Assembly (NCBI GenBank): GCA_030248215.1
Contig: JASANG010001562.1
Location: 1 to 64,000 of the forward strand
Source: Enoplolaimus lenunculus
Lineage: Eukaryota; Nematoda; Enoplea; Enoplida; Thoracostomopsidae
Direction of reading: 5' to 3'
DNA length: 64,000 nt
The position numbers were made by a program, and so were the translations under genes. Shown here one piece after another: positions 1 through 12,830 of this stretch. Below the pieces are notes generated by a model. That model saw only the letters and a list, made by a program, of their open reading frames with translations. It was not told where the DNA came from and ran no database searches. Position 1 is the first letter of the stretch; each line of letters opens with the position of its first letter.

Positions 1-2760
1 CGGCTTATGGACGATTTGTGATGTCTGTAGAGTTATTTTGGTGTATGTAACCTGTGTGGACAGCCTCCGGTTTCAGGTTGTCGTTAACATGTGTGCGTGG
101 CTCTCTTCGGTGAGTCGCTGTGTGCTGTGGCATCTGCCGATTCTCCCCGATCTTTGAATTTGGTGTCTTGGGTTGCTCTCTGCAACTCCCGATGGGGACA
201 TCGGGCAAAAAGAAAGGGGGATGTACAGATGTCACTGCACCCAGCGCCTCTAAATCTTAGTAGATTTAGGCTTTCGGCAGCTGGAATCACATTTCTGTGA
301 AAATGTGTGAGCTCTCGGGCTGCACAGAAATTCTGAAAATAATATCTCGGCGGAAAGACCCCGTGCAAGCTTGTGTCGGTAGACACAGCTTTGATTCGGA
401 AGGCTCTGAGCCAAAATACGCAGCCCTTGAAGTTTCGGTGTCCTGGAGAGTTGCTACGGGCATGTGTGCACAGGTTGGACAATTGCTGAAAATCGAAATG
501 TTAAGCAGACTTTTCAGATCTGTCCGGTTGGAGCTGTAAGTGCTCTCGTGGCCCGGAAAGTATGAAAACAGTTCTGAATAGGTGATATTGTATCGGTTCG
601 AGACTAATTTCAGTGTTTTTGGGTCGAAAACAGTAGTTTCGGATAACTCGAATTTTGTGAAATATTGTTTTGATCTGAATTTTACCAAATTCAGATATTT
701 TAGCTGTAAAAGTGTGTAATAGGTTTGTAAATGTGCTGAATTCGATAGAATGCATCTAAAAACACTTAATTCTGGTCGAATTCCCGTTTTCTGCGTATTT
801 AAAAACCTATAGAAAATTTCGATTACCATCGAAATTTGATGATGATTACTAGCTAATTATTGATAAATATATCACATTTTTGGGCTTGAGTTGCGGAGAG
901 TAGCTATCTTTTGTTTTGTGTTTAATTGCCTAGTTTGATTATTATACGTGGATTTTGGATTTTATTAACGTCTTTTACGAAATATAGAAAATAGTGTGTT
1001 TGCGTGGGAGATTTGCATGGTTTTGCTGAATTTGTGTTAGGGTTTTTCGGAAACTGTTTGACACTTAGGTCAATTTTGCTATATTTACCGAAACCGGTTA
1101 TGCAAAATTGTTAATTTTGCATAATCTTAGGATTTCCCCTGTTCGCCGCTGACTTGTCCAAAATTTGGGAAAAGATTTGAGTGTTGTTTTGTAACGTTAT
1201 CTTTGTAGTTTTGGCTTTGATAAGTGGTTTTGTGGGTGGATTAATTTTGTTTTTCGGTAACTAAATGCGAAATTTTACGGGGTTAAATACCTCCCTGCGG
1301 CAGCAGCGGAGTTGGACCTGGGCGACCGGGGAGGATTGGTGTCACTGGTCAGCGGCGGAATCCCCGTTCTGGTCCGGATTGTCACAAGCAAATCCGCAGA
1401 TTCGGCCGTTACCACGGCCCGAATCGGTCGTCCCTGAATTATTGGTAAGAGTTGTTTATATTCTTGCTTACACCATGGTCATTGCTTTACACCGGTGTTT
1501 AACGGCTCTTGAGACTATCGAGAGAGTCCGAGCTGGCTTATAGATTTTGGTGTTATGTGTTTTTAGCCGTAGTGTAGAATCACAACTAACGTTATACATA
1601 GGCAATTAACGTCGCTCGGTTGAAATGGCAAGGAGTACACCGTCGTCCCCGCTAAATCCTGAAGCTGACGAGTTTCAGCCTTCCACATCTGGGGTTCGGT
1701 GGGCGGTAGCTCACTTAACGCCTGAGGTCGAAGCTGAGCTCGAGGCTCTGCGAATGCGTAACGCCGAGGAGGATGCGCTGGTAAGATTTGGGCTGTTTCT
1801 TTAGTTCGGGTGTACTTGTTGCCAGAATTTAAGTGTTAGTTTTCTTAACCCAGCGTTACATGTCATTTTCGCTAATAAAGTAATAGGTTGAGTTTCTGCA
1901 CATAGTATTTACTTCACACACACACGTTTAACTATTCATTTTGATTTCGGGTCCGGGACTACCGCCCCGTCCCCGTTTCTTTGTAAATATCGTCGTTGAA
2001 TTAACCCGCATTTTTCTCGTGTCTCTGAGTGCTTACGCTAGTCACGCATGCGCTGAGCTTAGGTTGAGCTGAGTTGCCTGAGTTTTGAATGAGTTAATTT
2101 AGATGTTAGCCGGACCCGGATATTTCAATTGTTTTATCAAGCGCTGTTCGAGATTTTTAGCCAGTTTGAGTTCATAGATTGATCGTTCGCAAGCCGAAAA
2201 CATTTTCGGCTGTTGTCTTTTCTGTCAAATTATTCGGCGCGTTTAGAATTCTGGAATTCGTGGTTTTAGCGGCGCCTGTGAGATTTCGTAACTTAGGCCG
2301 ATGTGATTTGTTACGTGAAATTAAGCGTGATGGAAAATTTGCGGCGCTCATAACTCACTGTTATTCGCGCCGGCCTAATTTTGCTTGATTGTCACGCGGT
2401 AGGGTGACAATATGCGTTCTCTAGTCAGATCCGTAGGTGGAATCTTTCGGTGTGATCAGACCGGTTTGCACTTATCTTTCGGTGATCGGTTTCTTGCGAG
2501 AACGCTTACGCTTAGGGTACTCGACTGAATTTTCTCGCTTTGGTTCGATGCTCTTGGGCTGAGTGAAGTTGCCGGTTCTCGGAATGTGGGTGTTTTCTGG
2601 TTTGGTTATGCTGGGTGTCCGCCAATTTTGCGGATCCCCGTGATTCCCTGTGTTGGTGACTTTGGGACGAACCTACCCCAGTCGCGGGCCTAGCATAGCG
2701 CAACGCATTCGATCTTTTTCCAACCATAAGCAGAAAGTTGCCGAGGGTAGGCGGCGCCTT
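1..2760 (+). other. G/T-biased tract of unknown origin; possible leader of an old retroelement
   Basis: The + strand is clearly richer in T and G than in A and C from about 500 to 2750, which is unlike the flanking sequence. A GC-rich patch at about 1285-1445 ends in a good donor (GTAAGAG), and a short ORF at 1625-1780 ends in another (GTAAGAT). The GC-rich patch contains TGG-initiated stretches that could be a tRNA primer site, so this may be the 5' leader of a decayed LTR-type element. It could equally be the 5' exons of an unrecognised gene. No polymerase, integrase or capsid domain is visible, and no terminal repeat can be paired inside the window. Confidence 0.25.
1625..1780 (+). CDS. 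Candidate 52-residue N-terminal coding exon, unknown protein
   Basis: I do not recognise this protein. The ORF starts at an ATG and reads 52 codons up to a good splice donor (GCGCTG|GTAAGA) in phase 0; without splicing it stops a few codons later. The peptide begins MARSTPSSPL, is Ser/Pro-rich for 20 residues, then becomes a charged Glu/Leu/Arg segment (ELEALRMRNAEEDAL) that could start a coiled coil. Such N-termini occur in both host and retroelement proteins. No downstream exon could be identified. Codon-like composition and the donor are the only support. Confidence 0.3.
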
Positions 2761-3331
2761 TTTACTTTCTGACTTATACTCGGTACCACGTTGGCTTCAC
2801 ACCACTTTCTATATAGCAGATAAGATAGATTTTAGCTTTATTTGTACCATGAGGTAAATACTGTCTGGTACTGTGACGATTCACGAAGTGCAGCTGCACA
2901 TGCGGAAATTGATTTATAAGCTGGTATGCGGGATTAAAAATCAATTTAATTAACTGTTTCCAGAGAAAAAGATCTGAAGGGGACAAATTATCTTGTTACA
3001 CCGGATATGCGCTAAATATCGTGTAACCACTAATTATTTAACACTCACCTTCTCTTGGCTTGCGAAAACTTCCAAAAAATCACTCACGTAATGTATTTAC
3101 ATAGTAAAATGGACTGGTGATGATATTATTTATACACTTCTATCTGGAATCTGACTTTATGTTCTCAATTTATTTGAAAATAACTGTTCTGCCCTCAGAT
3201 TTTGCCTCCAACATTGATTTTTTGTTGAGTATTACACATAATGACAAAACCTGAATCGTACCGTAACCAAATTACCTTAATTAGAGTATATATAAGTGAC
3301 CAAAGCAGAATAACTTAAACTGCTCAAATAT
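2761..3331. other. No gene seen; AT-rich spacer
   Basis: AT-rich sequence without a coding signature or a repeat that I could match elsewhere in the window. Confidence 0.5.
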
Positions 3332-3339
3332 GTAGCAGA

Positions 3340-3686
3340 CAGGCTGCCACCGCATGTGAAAAATGCCGGAGCCGGAGCCGGAGGTGAGGCGAAATTATGT
3401 AGTATAAATGATAATTAATTAGTTAATTTTAGCAAATATCTGCAATATGTTGTTAAGTTGTTTGGTTTTACGCTAATTTTCTGCGAAATTTCGGAAATTT
3501 TTTCCTGAATATTATGACAAAAGTAAAACGGAACGCTCTAAACAGATAAATTTTGTAAAATTATGCATAATTTTACTACGGAAACTACCGAAACCTCCGG
3601 CAAAAATTCTACCCGAGCCGGAGCCTTAGGCGGAACCGATTTTCTGCCGGAGACGGAGCCGGTGGCAGACCTCCGGTTGAACCCTG
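3340..3686. mobile_element. hAT-like non-autonomous element with intact 8-bp target duplication
   Basis: The 347-bp element starts CAGGCTGCCACCG and ends GGTTGAACCCTG. It is flanked by identical 8-bp direct repeats GTAGCAGA (3332-3339 and 3687-3694), the duplication length typical of hAT elements. The interior is rich in CCGGAGCCGGAG-type simple sequence near both ends. It has no coding capacity. The right end matches the CAGGGTGTAACCGG ends of 31646-32025 and 53029-53491, so these form one loose family. Confidence 0.75.
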
Positions 3687-3726
3687 GTAGCAGACACTCA
3701 GACAACCTGCATATATGTACTTCATT

Positions 3727-3921
3727 CAGTGCCGGAGCACGCGTGGTGGGGGCTCCCCACAAATTCCAGGGTGGAAGCTCCAAACTCTCGAGTGAAGCGA
3801 GCGAGAAGCCAGACGCATTTTAAAACTTAAGCGGTTTTTGTTTCAACCGGTTAGGGTGGAGGCCCCTTTAGGGGTGGGGGCCCCCAAATGTGGGGTATGT
3901 TAGGTGGCTGCTCCGGCCCTG
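3727..3921. mobile_element. Short hAT-like element with CAGTGCCGGAGCA / TGCTCCGGCCCTG ends
   Basis: Imperfect terminal inverted repeats (CAGTGCCGGAGCAC and GCTGCTCCGGCCCTG) bound 195 bp. The right 100 bp, including a run of GGGGGCCCCC-like sequence and TTTGTTTCAACCGGTTA, is repeated closely at 40928-41081. Target duplications are not clear. Confidence 0.55.
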
Positions 3922-3949
3922 ATTATGTTAAATCCAGAGGAAACATTAT

Positions 3950-4143
3950 CCGACATGGCAATCAACAAAAATGCTTCTCAGCAAGTCAGTTCTGCCCAAA
4001 AGAACGAATAAGAAAGAAGGGTGACGTCCAACTAATATGGGATTGAATTAAACTAAATACAGTCCAGTCCGTAACCGAACTACAGGGGGTACTTTTCGAA
4101 GAGGCAAAATATATATCCATTTCCACTTTTTCTGGTCACTAAA
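3950..4143. mobile_element. Partial copy of the TA-duplicating CTGTAGTGACCC family
   Basis: It shares long stretches with 12634-12830 and with the interior of 21821-22147 (AACAAAAATGCTTC, GTCCAACTAATAT, CAGTCCGTAACCG). It ends in GGTCACTAAAAT, the family right end. The left end is not of the usual form, so this is a deleted or rearranged copy. Confidence 0.5.
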
Positions 4144-4829
4144 ATACAATATTATTACTTGAAGTCAGCAATATTGAAATTTTAATTTCTACTCTGAACA
4201 GAAAAATTATCCGCTAATGAAAAGCGTACGCCGAAACCCACATAACTAAATAATTACGTGAAAACAGCTTTAAGTGTCTGTTGGAACGGCAACATATATA
4301 CGCAGAATATGTGCTGTTACTGAAAGTGGTATGTCCACAGCTCAAGTGATCTGACAAAAGTTGTCGCAAATATTATAAATTATGCAAGCATTGCGTTTCT
4401 GCTTGATGCAAATTGACTATTATGACAGCCAATTTTTTGCTGATTTGTTTTTGTTTTTATTTAGCTGTTTACTTGGTATGCGGATAATATGCGTTCAACA
4501 TGTTATTGAATTTGCTTTTAAGATCACTTTCACCGTTCAAGTCGGTGAATGAAGGCTAAAATTTCATATGTGGCTTGATATACGTAATTTGTTCTATAAT
4601 ATCTATCTACTCAAGGACAGATATGAGAGTATTGGTAGCGGAAGACTCGGATTTCAAGTGGTCTAATTCTCAGTGTTGCTTTTTAACTGATGTAGGTTTT
4701 GAAACCGACGACAAAATACTCAAATATAGAATTGACTAAAGTTTCACATTTTTACACTAAAATTTGTTTTCGAATGAAAACTGGTTTTAAAAACAAAAAA
4801 AAATTAGTAAAAAAAATATACTGCGTTGC

Positions 4830-5109
4830 CTAAGTCCTATTCGCACTTGCAAGTTTTTGCTGCGAAAACTTGCAGCTGCAACTTGCCCTTTGCAAGTTTG
4901 TCCAAAATCCTGTACGAAAAACTTGCAGCTGCAAATAATTTATTAAAAATCATAGCTAAAAATTTAGTTCACAAGTGTGGACAACCACGCAAGTTCACTG
5001 CATTTGTTGCAGCCGCTTTCTCATTGGCTGATAAAAAATGCAAGTTCTGCGTGCAATTTGCAGCTGCAAGTTCTCGAAGCAAAAACTCGCACGTGTGAAT
5101 AGGCGCTAT
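4830..5109. mobile_element. TTAA-type miniature element, copy 1
   Basis: The inverted ends read CTAAGTCCTATTCGCACTTG and CTCGCACGTGTGAATAGG. The interior repeats the palindrome CTTGCAGCTGCAAG several times. Near-identical copies at 44907-45142 and 54034-54307 carry TTAA or TTTA at their borders, pointing to a TTAA-duplicating superfamily such as piggyBac. No coding capacity. Confidence 0.65.
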
Positions 5110-6887
5110 GTAATGAGGAAATTCAGATGAATTGTTACAAAGCAAAATTAATTTCGGTTTTTGCAAATTCAAAGCACAGCTTTGGGTTACCGCCAAAAAA
5201 CCGAGACGGAATCTTTTTAGTCTCGGTCTCAATTTGCTGAGCAGGAAATAGATAAACCTAGGAGCCCACCTCACCCGCGTGTGTCTGGGAGTAAAACCGG
5301 GGTTTTTATTTATTGCAGGGTTGTCGGTCTTCAGTCTGAGCATTTCACCGCGACCATTCATTTCTGCTCAGGGAAGTTTTCAAACGACTGCGTGCCAATC
5401 TGTGCGAATATGATGTTAAGAATCTTTCAAATTTGGTTATCAATTAAAGATGAAGAAATTTCTAATTGGGGGGGGGCGCAAGATATAATGGTAGAAAATA
5501 CTCGCGACCAATGTGAGCGAGAAAGCAAATGCTTTTATTGCTTCACTTGAATGCAAACTCTTCATTTTGATTCCTGTTGTGGAAAGGTAAATCCGGTCTG
5601 ACCATCTCCTTGAATCTTGAATCCGCCAGTGTCTGTACTGGCAGCTGTAACATTTGTAAATACAGTCATACCCTATTGATCTGAATGAATTTGACACTAA
5701 TTCACACTGTGAACAATCAGGTTATTCCTTACACATTACTTGTCAAGTATTTACTCAACTTTCGCTTTTAATAACGAAAAATTGGTTAAGTAAATGTTTA
5801 AAAAATGAATTAAGTATACAATTATATTTATTAAAGTTTCAGAAACCCAGCCAATGTCTGGTAAGATAGCGGTCAAGTTTTCAGTTACGTTTTGCTTTCA
5901 TCATGACTGTACAAAATTAAAATATATTATAGCTGCGATAATTTCAAAATTATGCAACAGCGTTTTTAGTATCCGCAAAATACTTGACTTAAACTGTTCT
6001 AAGTCGGGCTTGACTTTTTTATATATTTTGCTATTTAACAGCTGTAAGCTCATATATATATTGAGTTCACACTAAACTGTTTGCTTTTAAGCAATGGTAT
6101 ACATCTAATGACTGACCGAAACTGAAGGTTATGTTTCACTTGGCTGAGAAATACGACTACGTGAATATTTTTAATTTGCGCTTGTTATTACAATAAATAA
6201 TTACAGTATTTTAGGGATTTTACAGAGCAGTTAGTTTTTATCGTCCGTTGTTACCCAAAGATGTTACGCCCTGTTGAGAAAAAGCGCATCGATTGACCCC
6301 GTCAGGTTAATAGCAATGATTTTATTTCGTTAGGGGATAATATCTTCTGAAAGTTGTTTTGCGAGCGAACGCAGCGAGCGAGATAATTTTTTGACCTGTA
6401 CAAATTATTCCAAAACCTGTCAAGGTACGTTTTTCCAATGTTTCCAAAAGTTTTGGGCAGGAGATATATATTATTCACCTATGTATACGCTCCTGGAGCA
6501 AACTAGTGCAGTTTAAAATCGTGCCGCAATATAAAATCTAGAAGCGTTTGCTTTACAAACACAATTCTAATGGTTTACCGTTTTACTTTAGCAATACGAA
6601 CATCAGTATTCTAAAACATGAAATCTATAATTTATTGATTACTTAAAAGCTCAACTTACTAGTTTGATGTATTTGAGGAAGCTATTGAATACATTCATTT
6701 CCTCGTCGTTTTCAATAACCACTTTCATTTTTTATATTAACACTAAAAGTTAAGTTTTTTGCTAAAGTCGGCAATTTAAGTGTCAGTAGTTAAAGCTTCG
6801 CTTAAACCATGCATCAGAATGACCGCAGCAGTTGCTGCGAACCGTTCGTGCTACTTTAGTGCAATTGTTGGCCCATGTAAAGATCAG
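5110..6887. other. No gene seen; AT-rich spacer
   Basis: No coding signature. A GC-rich palindromic stretch near 6361-6381 (GCGAGCGAACGCAGCGAGCG) looks like part of a decayed DNA element. A G-run lies at 5468-5475. Confidence 0.4.
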
Positions 6888-7095
6888 GGGGGCGGGGCGG
6901 AACGTTTTTCTGTGGGAATAGAATAGGTAAGCTTAAGGTTTAGACTAATTTTTTGCCCGGCTTAAGCTTAAGCTTAGGTTTACACTTGGGAATATGTTCG
7001 CTCTTTTACGCTTAGGATTAGGGTTAGGCTTAAGCATAGGCTTAGGAATATGCTTATGATAAAGTTCCGCCCATGTTCTTTTCATTGACCCAATT
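6888..7095. repeat. Dispersed repeat carrying a degenerate TTAGGC array, copy 1
   Basis: It begins CAGGGGGGCGGGGCGGAACG and ends in GTTCCGCCCATGTTC. Between the ends lies a degenerate array of 6-mers (GCTTAGGATTAGGGTTAGGC). The flanks, not just the array, match 39546-39715 (GCGGAACGTTTTTCTGTGG on the left, GTTCCGTCCTTGTTC on the right). The two ends are partly inverted-complementary (GGCGGAAC / GTTCCGCC), suggesting a DNA element. Confidence 0.6.
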
Positions 7096-10000
7096 CTTTA
7101 ATGTAATTGAAGTCAAGTATCACAAAATGTTTTATAAAAAAACTGGGTCGAACGCATATATTTTAGAACAATGTTTTATACTGATATCAATCTCACAATG
7201 TGCGGCAGACACGAAGATTGATATGAGCGTAAAAAAACTGTCGAAAACTGCTATTGGGTTCAGTGACTATAAACCACGCGGTATAAATCCTTCGCGGTTT
7301 GTTGCCGCTAAAATGCGCACGACGCCAAATGCACAAGACGCGTTTTAGTTTGTGTAGTACATATCGGGACAGGTCCAGCGAAAAACTAAAGGGGGTTCAT
7401 AAGTTGGGATGCAATCAACCAAAGCGATACTTTAACGCTTATATACACTCAAATGATGGCTGTCCGCATCGAAGTATTTTTCGATCTTATATTAGACAAT
7501 TTTTTGCGTATTACGAACGGGGGTTGACGGGCACCCAATAATCCACCCCGGACCTTCCCGTTTCATATATGACCTTTTCGAAAATTGAATTAAACTATGC
7601 TGTATACCATAAGATTTGACCTTGTTCAGCGGCACTGTCGAACAATTGGCTCGTCGGCTTTATAATGGTCCGCTCTTTACCAACAAACTGAGAACACGTT
7701 TTCAAATCGACTTGTATTCCTTACGTTGTATATTTCGATCGACGATTATTTTTTTGATTTTCACAGGCTTTTTCCATTAACTTTTGAGGTGGTTTTCATA
7801 TTCTCGTGACATGCCAAATTTAATAACTCAAAGCATATTCGAAAAAGTTTTAACAGCGTATTACCAAGTAAAATTCTTAGAAAATCGACGTAAAGGATTT
7901 AGATGGCGATTCAAACAACAGCACGGTACGTTGAAAAATACATTAAAGTCGTAACGGAATAGCAATGAGTACCCCCTATTGAGGCTACATAAATATCAGT
8001 CCCTGTTATAATAGGGTTCTTACCGTATATTAATCAAATTTCAATATATATACTAACGAATAATAGCTTTCTGTGGAACAGTAAATTATGCAAACTTTAT
8101 AAATTTGTGATGATACTTTAATTATTATTAATATTATAGTTTAGGTTCAGTTAGTTTCACTTAGGGGTTATAAAGTTTTCTCGCTATTGTGAAAATTAAT
8201 TTTATGCAATGAAGATTGATCGGGTAGTTGAGCATATTAAAATACGGCGAGGAATTCGCATCTACTACTGAAACTAACAATATATAATCTTTAATGTGTG
8301 ATTTTTTGCCGACCAATGAATTACAAACATAAGCATCACGCGGTTCCAAACGCGAGGTGCCCCTCCGCGATTAAGGGTGAAGGGTGTTTGCCGTAGTAAC
8401 ATGTAAAAACCTGCTTAAACTTTGCGAATTTACGGATTCCAGGCTGATGTGCCGTTATGCATCTTTGATATTAACAAAATACCTACAGCTTAACCACCCT
8501 CGATAGGGTAGGGCTACGTTTAAGATCGGTCGCCTGCTGCTTCTTACTTGTATTCAGAGAGTGGCTAAGTGCCACACTATATGTTATGCAACCTTGCTGA
8601 AACAGGAAGCACGTTATCATCAATTATTTTCTATGTTTGCTGAGCATTAACCGATGTTATATAGCCATAAACCCAAGACGTTGAGTAAAACTTTTATGTC
8701 ATGTGAAGTTAGCGGTAAGTTTATGGTTGAATTTGTGATTAGCATTAGTGATATATACAAGAAAATTAGAACGCTTGGATGAGCACTTGTGCTAATTTTC
8801 TTTGCTTACCTTGTTAGACTTTATCGCTGATTGTTTGAATAAACTATTATCTTAACATTTTACTGTTTTTAATTTATTTATCAAGCTCATATGCAAGAGT
8901 AAAGAATAGGGGATACATACCTCCCCGAAATCTGACAATAGACCGGAAGGCACGTTCATACACGTGTTTTAGAATAATTTGCATGGCTTTTCGGACCAAA
9001 AGTGATGATACACGTTCTAGAAATTAAATCCTGGTTACGCCCGTATTGATAATATGCCCACGACCTTTAATCAAGCTTCCTTTTATATGCTACTATAAAC
9101 GAAAGTTTGGCTAACGATGAATGATCATTCACAATGTGGAATTACCAATGCTAAAAATATAGATATGTTTGAAAAATACTGATAGTAATAGCAGCAAAAA
9201 TGACATAAATACTTAGCTAATAAGGTTTTAGTTAAAATTTTTTTCAACGTTTAAACAGTGATTTTTAGAATAAATCCGGATGTGCGGCATGGACTGAAAT
9301 AGATGCAAGGTCAGCACTGTTGCAGTGTAATTTTCTCATGTTCCTGCGTCTTGAAAATTTCTAAACAGTCATAATTTAGTATGTCTTACATGTACACCTT
9401 TTTGTTAAACCCAAGCCAAGTTTACACGCAAGGGCTGGATTCAACGAACATTCTGTAAGAAATTTTAAAAAGGACTCTAAAATTATCAACTGAAAAAAGT
9501 TAAAACGGAACAAATATCACTTATCCTTGGCTACGGCTTTGCGGTACAAGTAGGAAGTTTGAAATAGTACACGAGTTTAGTTTTAAAATGTTTTTCTAAA
9601 ATTAATCAAGTTTGTGTTAGCAAACTCAAAGTGAAAGCAAAGCTGCTACATATATATTTGTAAAACTTACAATTTCAGATTTAATAAATTTCGAGCAAAT
9701 CGTCTTTTACGTAATACAAATTACACAATTTCACTTGTTCCTTTTTTCTCGTTTAAAGTACGTTTTGCCTAAGGTACTTTTCATCAACAATCGTTTTTTC
9801 CGTGTTTTACTAAAGGTCTTATTTGAGGCTCCCAAATGAACTATACGGCGTAAAAGTGCTTTAATGACCGCACGCTAAAACGCAATATATTTGATAATAG
9901 CACCCACAGTTTCATTCAAAACCATTTCGGTATAGAGTGGACCCTTGAACTAGCTTATGGTGCTTAAATTGTGATTGTTTTTTGCATCTACTTTTAGGCG

Positions 10001-10412
10001 TTTTTTGGTATGTGCGTGCAAGACAGTGCTATATATTATTACAAAATCGAACGACCTTTGCATTATAAAAGTGTTGATATAAAAGCAGTAAAAGTATTAA
10101 AGGTTTCGATCGGTTTTGAGTTCACCTACTTAAGCACGTTCTGGTAGAACCACACTTTGTACACCGCAATGGGCAAAGGTTGAAAACTATTTCAAGTACA
10201 CTTGCGCTAGTTTTGGACGCGGATAAATACAGTTTGCAAAGTTTCCATAAATCGCTCTATTGAACTACTGTGTAATATAGTGACATCGAAAACCTCACGG
10301 ACTGTTATTATTTTTTAAACACACGCTTGTCATTTAGATCCACACCTTACTCATGCCACTTTCTATGATTTAAGCAAGTTTTTAATATCTACTTTTAAAA
10401 CTTACGTCTATT
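7096..10412. other. No gene seen; spacer with one decayed element piece
   Basis: No coding signature on either strand. Around 7945-8020 a short piece (GAGTACCCCCTATTGAGG, AAATATCAGTCCC) resembles the right end of the TA-duplicating family of 16228-16448. The rest is AT-rich and unmatched within the window. Confidence 0.45.
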
Positions 10413-10420
10413 TATTCTCA

Positions 10421-11211
10421 GGGGCATACCGAGACGGAGGGCCGAGGGGGGAGGGGTGCAACCCACCCCCCTTTCAATCAGAATTAGTACGTGCGTCATA
10501 ACTTACATTAGATACAAAGATTACATATGGTTTCTCGCTTGCTTTGCTCGCGATGTTTTTCACTGTCAAATTTTCGAAAATTTTTGCTGCGGCGCTGTTT
10601 AAAGGTAGACATCAAAGTTAAATTCCCCAACCTGACCAGCTTAAAACTAAAGATAGCAATAAAAATTGTGCAATGCTTCAAAACATAACCCCTAGACCAG
10701 GGGTGGCGGTCTGCATGAATATAGAAATGTTTAGACTGTTACAGAAGGATTACCAATGTATAGATTCTCTCCCGCTTCGCTCGTGAATTCTTCAAAGTTC
10801 TGTTTAAGTTCTGGCTTTGAGCTTTCAGGCACTCTGTTTCAACTTCTAGTGCCTAGAAATATTTCATATTATACAAAAATTTCCTCACAGACGTCAAACT
10901 GAAGTTCTGTGCTAGAGTAAAAGACAACAGTGTCTAGCTTTTCGCTCGTTTCGCTCGCGGCTTTTTCAAATCGTGTTCATGTGGTAAACAATTCGACCTT
11001 TCCAGATACCCAAACTGTCAAATTTTAAGGACCTAAAACAGAATTCTGAAATTGGTCTAGGAGCCAACTAAAGGAGCGTGACCAACCTCATAAATCCCAC
11101 GAAAAAAATTGACATCCGTACTGCTAAAAGATTCTAAGTTTGCTTTTAGCCGGGAAAAGGGCACAAACTTGAGGATGCGCCCCCCAGTCAAAATTTCTCG
11201 GTACGCCACTG
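10421..11211. mobile_element. hAT-like non-autonomous element, 791 bp
   Basis: The ends are inverted: CAGGGGCATACCGAGA on the left and TCTCGGTACGCCACTG on the right. Flanking 8-bp repeats TTTATTCT (10413-10420) and CTTATTCT (11212-11219) differ at one base. Both terminal sequence and duplication length are typical of hAT elements. It has no transposase ORF. CTCGC-rich patches occur inside (10525-10555, 10935-10965). Confidence 0.75.
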
Positions 11212-11859
11212 CTTATTCTTTAACTACAAGTAGTATAAACGAAACAGAAACATTTTCCACTAATATTTAATACTGAAATTGCGGTTTGCTTATAGCTTGC
11301 TTCGATCGCAAACTTAAAGCCATTACATATCACACTGCCTCCCGATCACAAATTTCTGGATCTGTCACAAATGTGACGTTGTCCTGAATAAAATGTTCTG
11401 CTAAACATAACCAGAAACCGCGTCAGCTCTATTGCAGTCCCTCGCAGAAACGAGACATCCCTAAACGTAAACATGGGTCAAGTAAACAACAATTTTTTTT
11501 AAATACCTTGAATCATGCCCTATTGTAGTTGATAGATTGGCTCATCTACATTTCGCTGCCATACCAAAATCTCACCATCTCAGCCATACACTACGGATGG
11601 CTTTACACGCGGGATTTCGAGATTTCAGGAATATGTATTGCATAGCAATTCCAACTTTGTATTTATGGGTTTAGGGTTACACTCCAATGCATTGGGTAAA
11701 GAGGCTCGTCAAATTATTGCATCTTAATTTTCATTCGAAAATAGTAGCGGGATTCACTGTAAAATTGTCTGTAGCGGAACCAAAAGACACTATGTTATTG
11801 ACACTTTTTTGCGTTATGGTTACCCTACTATTGCCACATTTTTGTAGCACGTGTAATCT

Positions 11860-11970
11860 AAGCCATAAACACTTTATGCTTAGGCTAAGGCGTGGGCTTA
11901 CTCTTATTCGCACACTCAGGTTTAGGCATAAGCTTCTTTTTACACTTAGGCTCAGGTACCTACAATCAAA
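11860..11970. repeat. Degenerate TTAGGC-type hexamer array
   Basis: A run of imperfect 6-mers of the TTAGGC/TTACGC/TTAGGT type (for example TGCTTAGGCTAAGGCG, CAGGTTTAGGCATAAGC). No flanking match to the copies at 6888 or 39546 was seen. Confidence 0.5.
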
Positions 11971-12633
11971 TTTGAAAACCCAAAGCGTACCAGCGTCCAT
12001 AGCTTAAAATCCTATCAGTGACCATATTCCAAAATTACACCTGGCAACTCTAATTCATTTTATATGAGAGTCAAAGAATTTTGGTATTACATTAATACTA
12101 ATATGGGCCAATAAATCCATCAAAAATCACAGAAAATTTAGGTAATTCGGTTAAATTCTGATGTTTTGACATTTACACGCAAACGTAGGCTCTACATTCA
12201 TTGCTGTCAACCTTGCACGAGCCGGCAGAAAAATGCCTGAAGTTTTCAAATAGCTAAAAAAGACAGTTATTTTAGAAAAATACTTGAAAAAACGTGAATC
12301 TGATCAGGAAAACTAAACTGTCAGAAGAGCTTTTCATTTTCTAGATACATCATTCCAACCCCTTGAAACCTACATTTGAATCCGTTGTAAGTGCGCAAAT
12401 CCATTAGCAAAGAAATTATTATTTAGGGTTGCGTAAAACACACTTATTTTGAATAAACCGATTGTGTCTGTAGGCATAACAAACACCCCTTAGCCATAAA
12501 AATAGGCAGACAATGGGAACTCTTAACAAACTATAAACTTTAATTCGGTTGGTCAATTTTTCAATGCAATAATCCTTGTAAGTGTGTTGACAATTAAGAA
12601 AAGACGAGTTTGCTATAACCGTTAAAAAATTAA

Positions 12634-12830
12634 CGGACATGGTAATCAACAAAAATGCTTCCGACCAAGTTTGTTCCCATCAAAAGAAATAATATGAAAA
12701 ACAAGAGTTTTGGGTCCAACTAATATGTTGTAATTAAAAGCAAAACGCAGTCCGTAACCGACTAACAGAGGTTACCCTCTGAAGACGCAAAATCAATTTC
12801 AGTCCGCGTCTGATACTTTCAGTAGCCCCA
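12634..12830. mobile_element. Partial copy of the TA-duplicating CTGTAGTGACCC family
   Basis: It matches 3950-4143 across most of its length (GGTAATCAACAAAAATGCTTC, GTCCAACTAATATG, CAGTCCGTAACCGACTAACAG). The terminal inverted repeat is missing or decayed. Confidence 0.5.
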
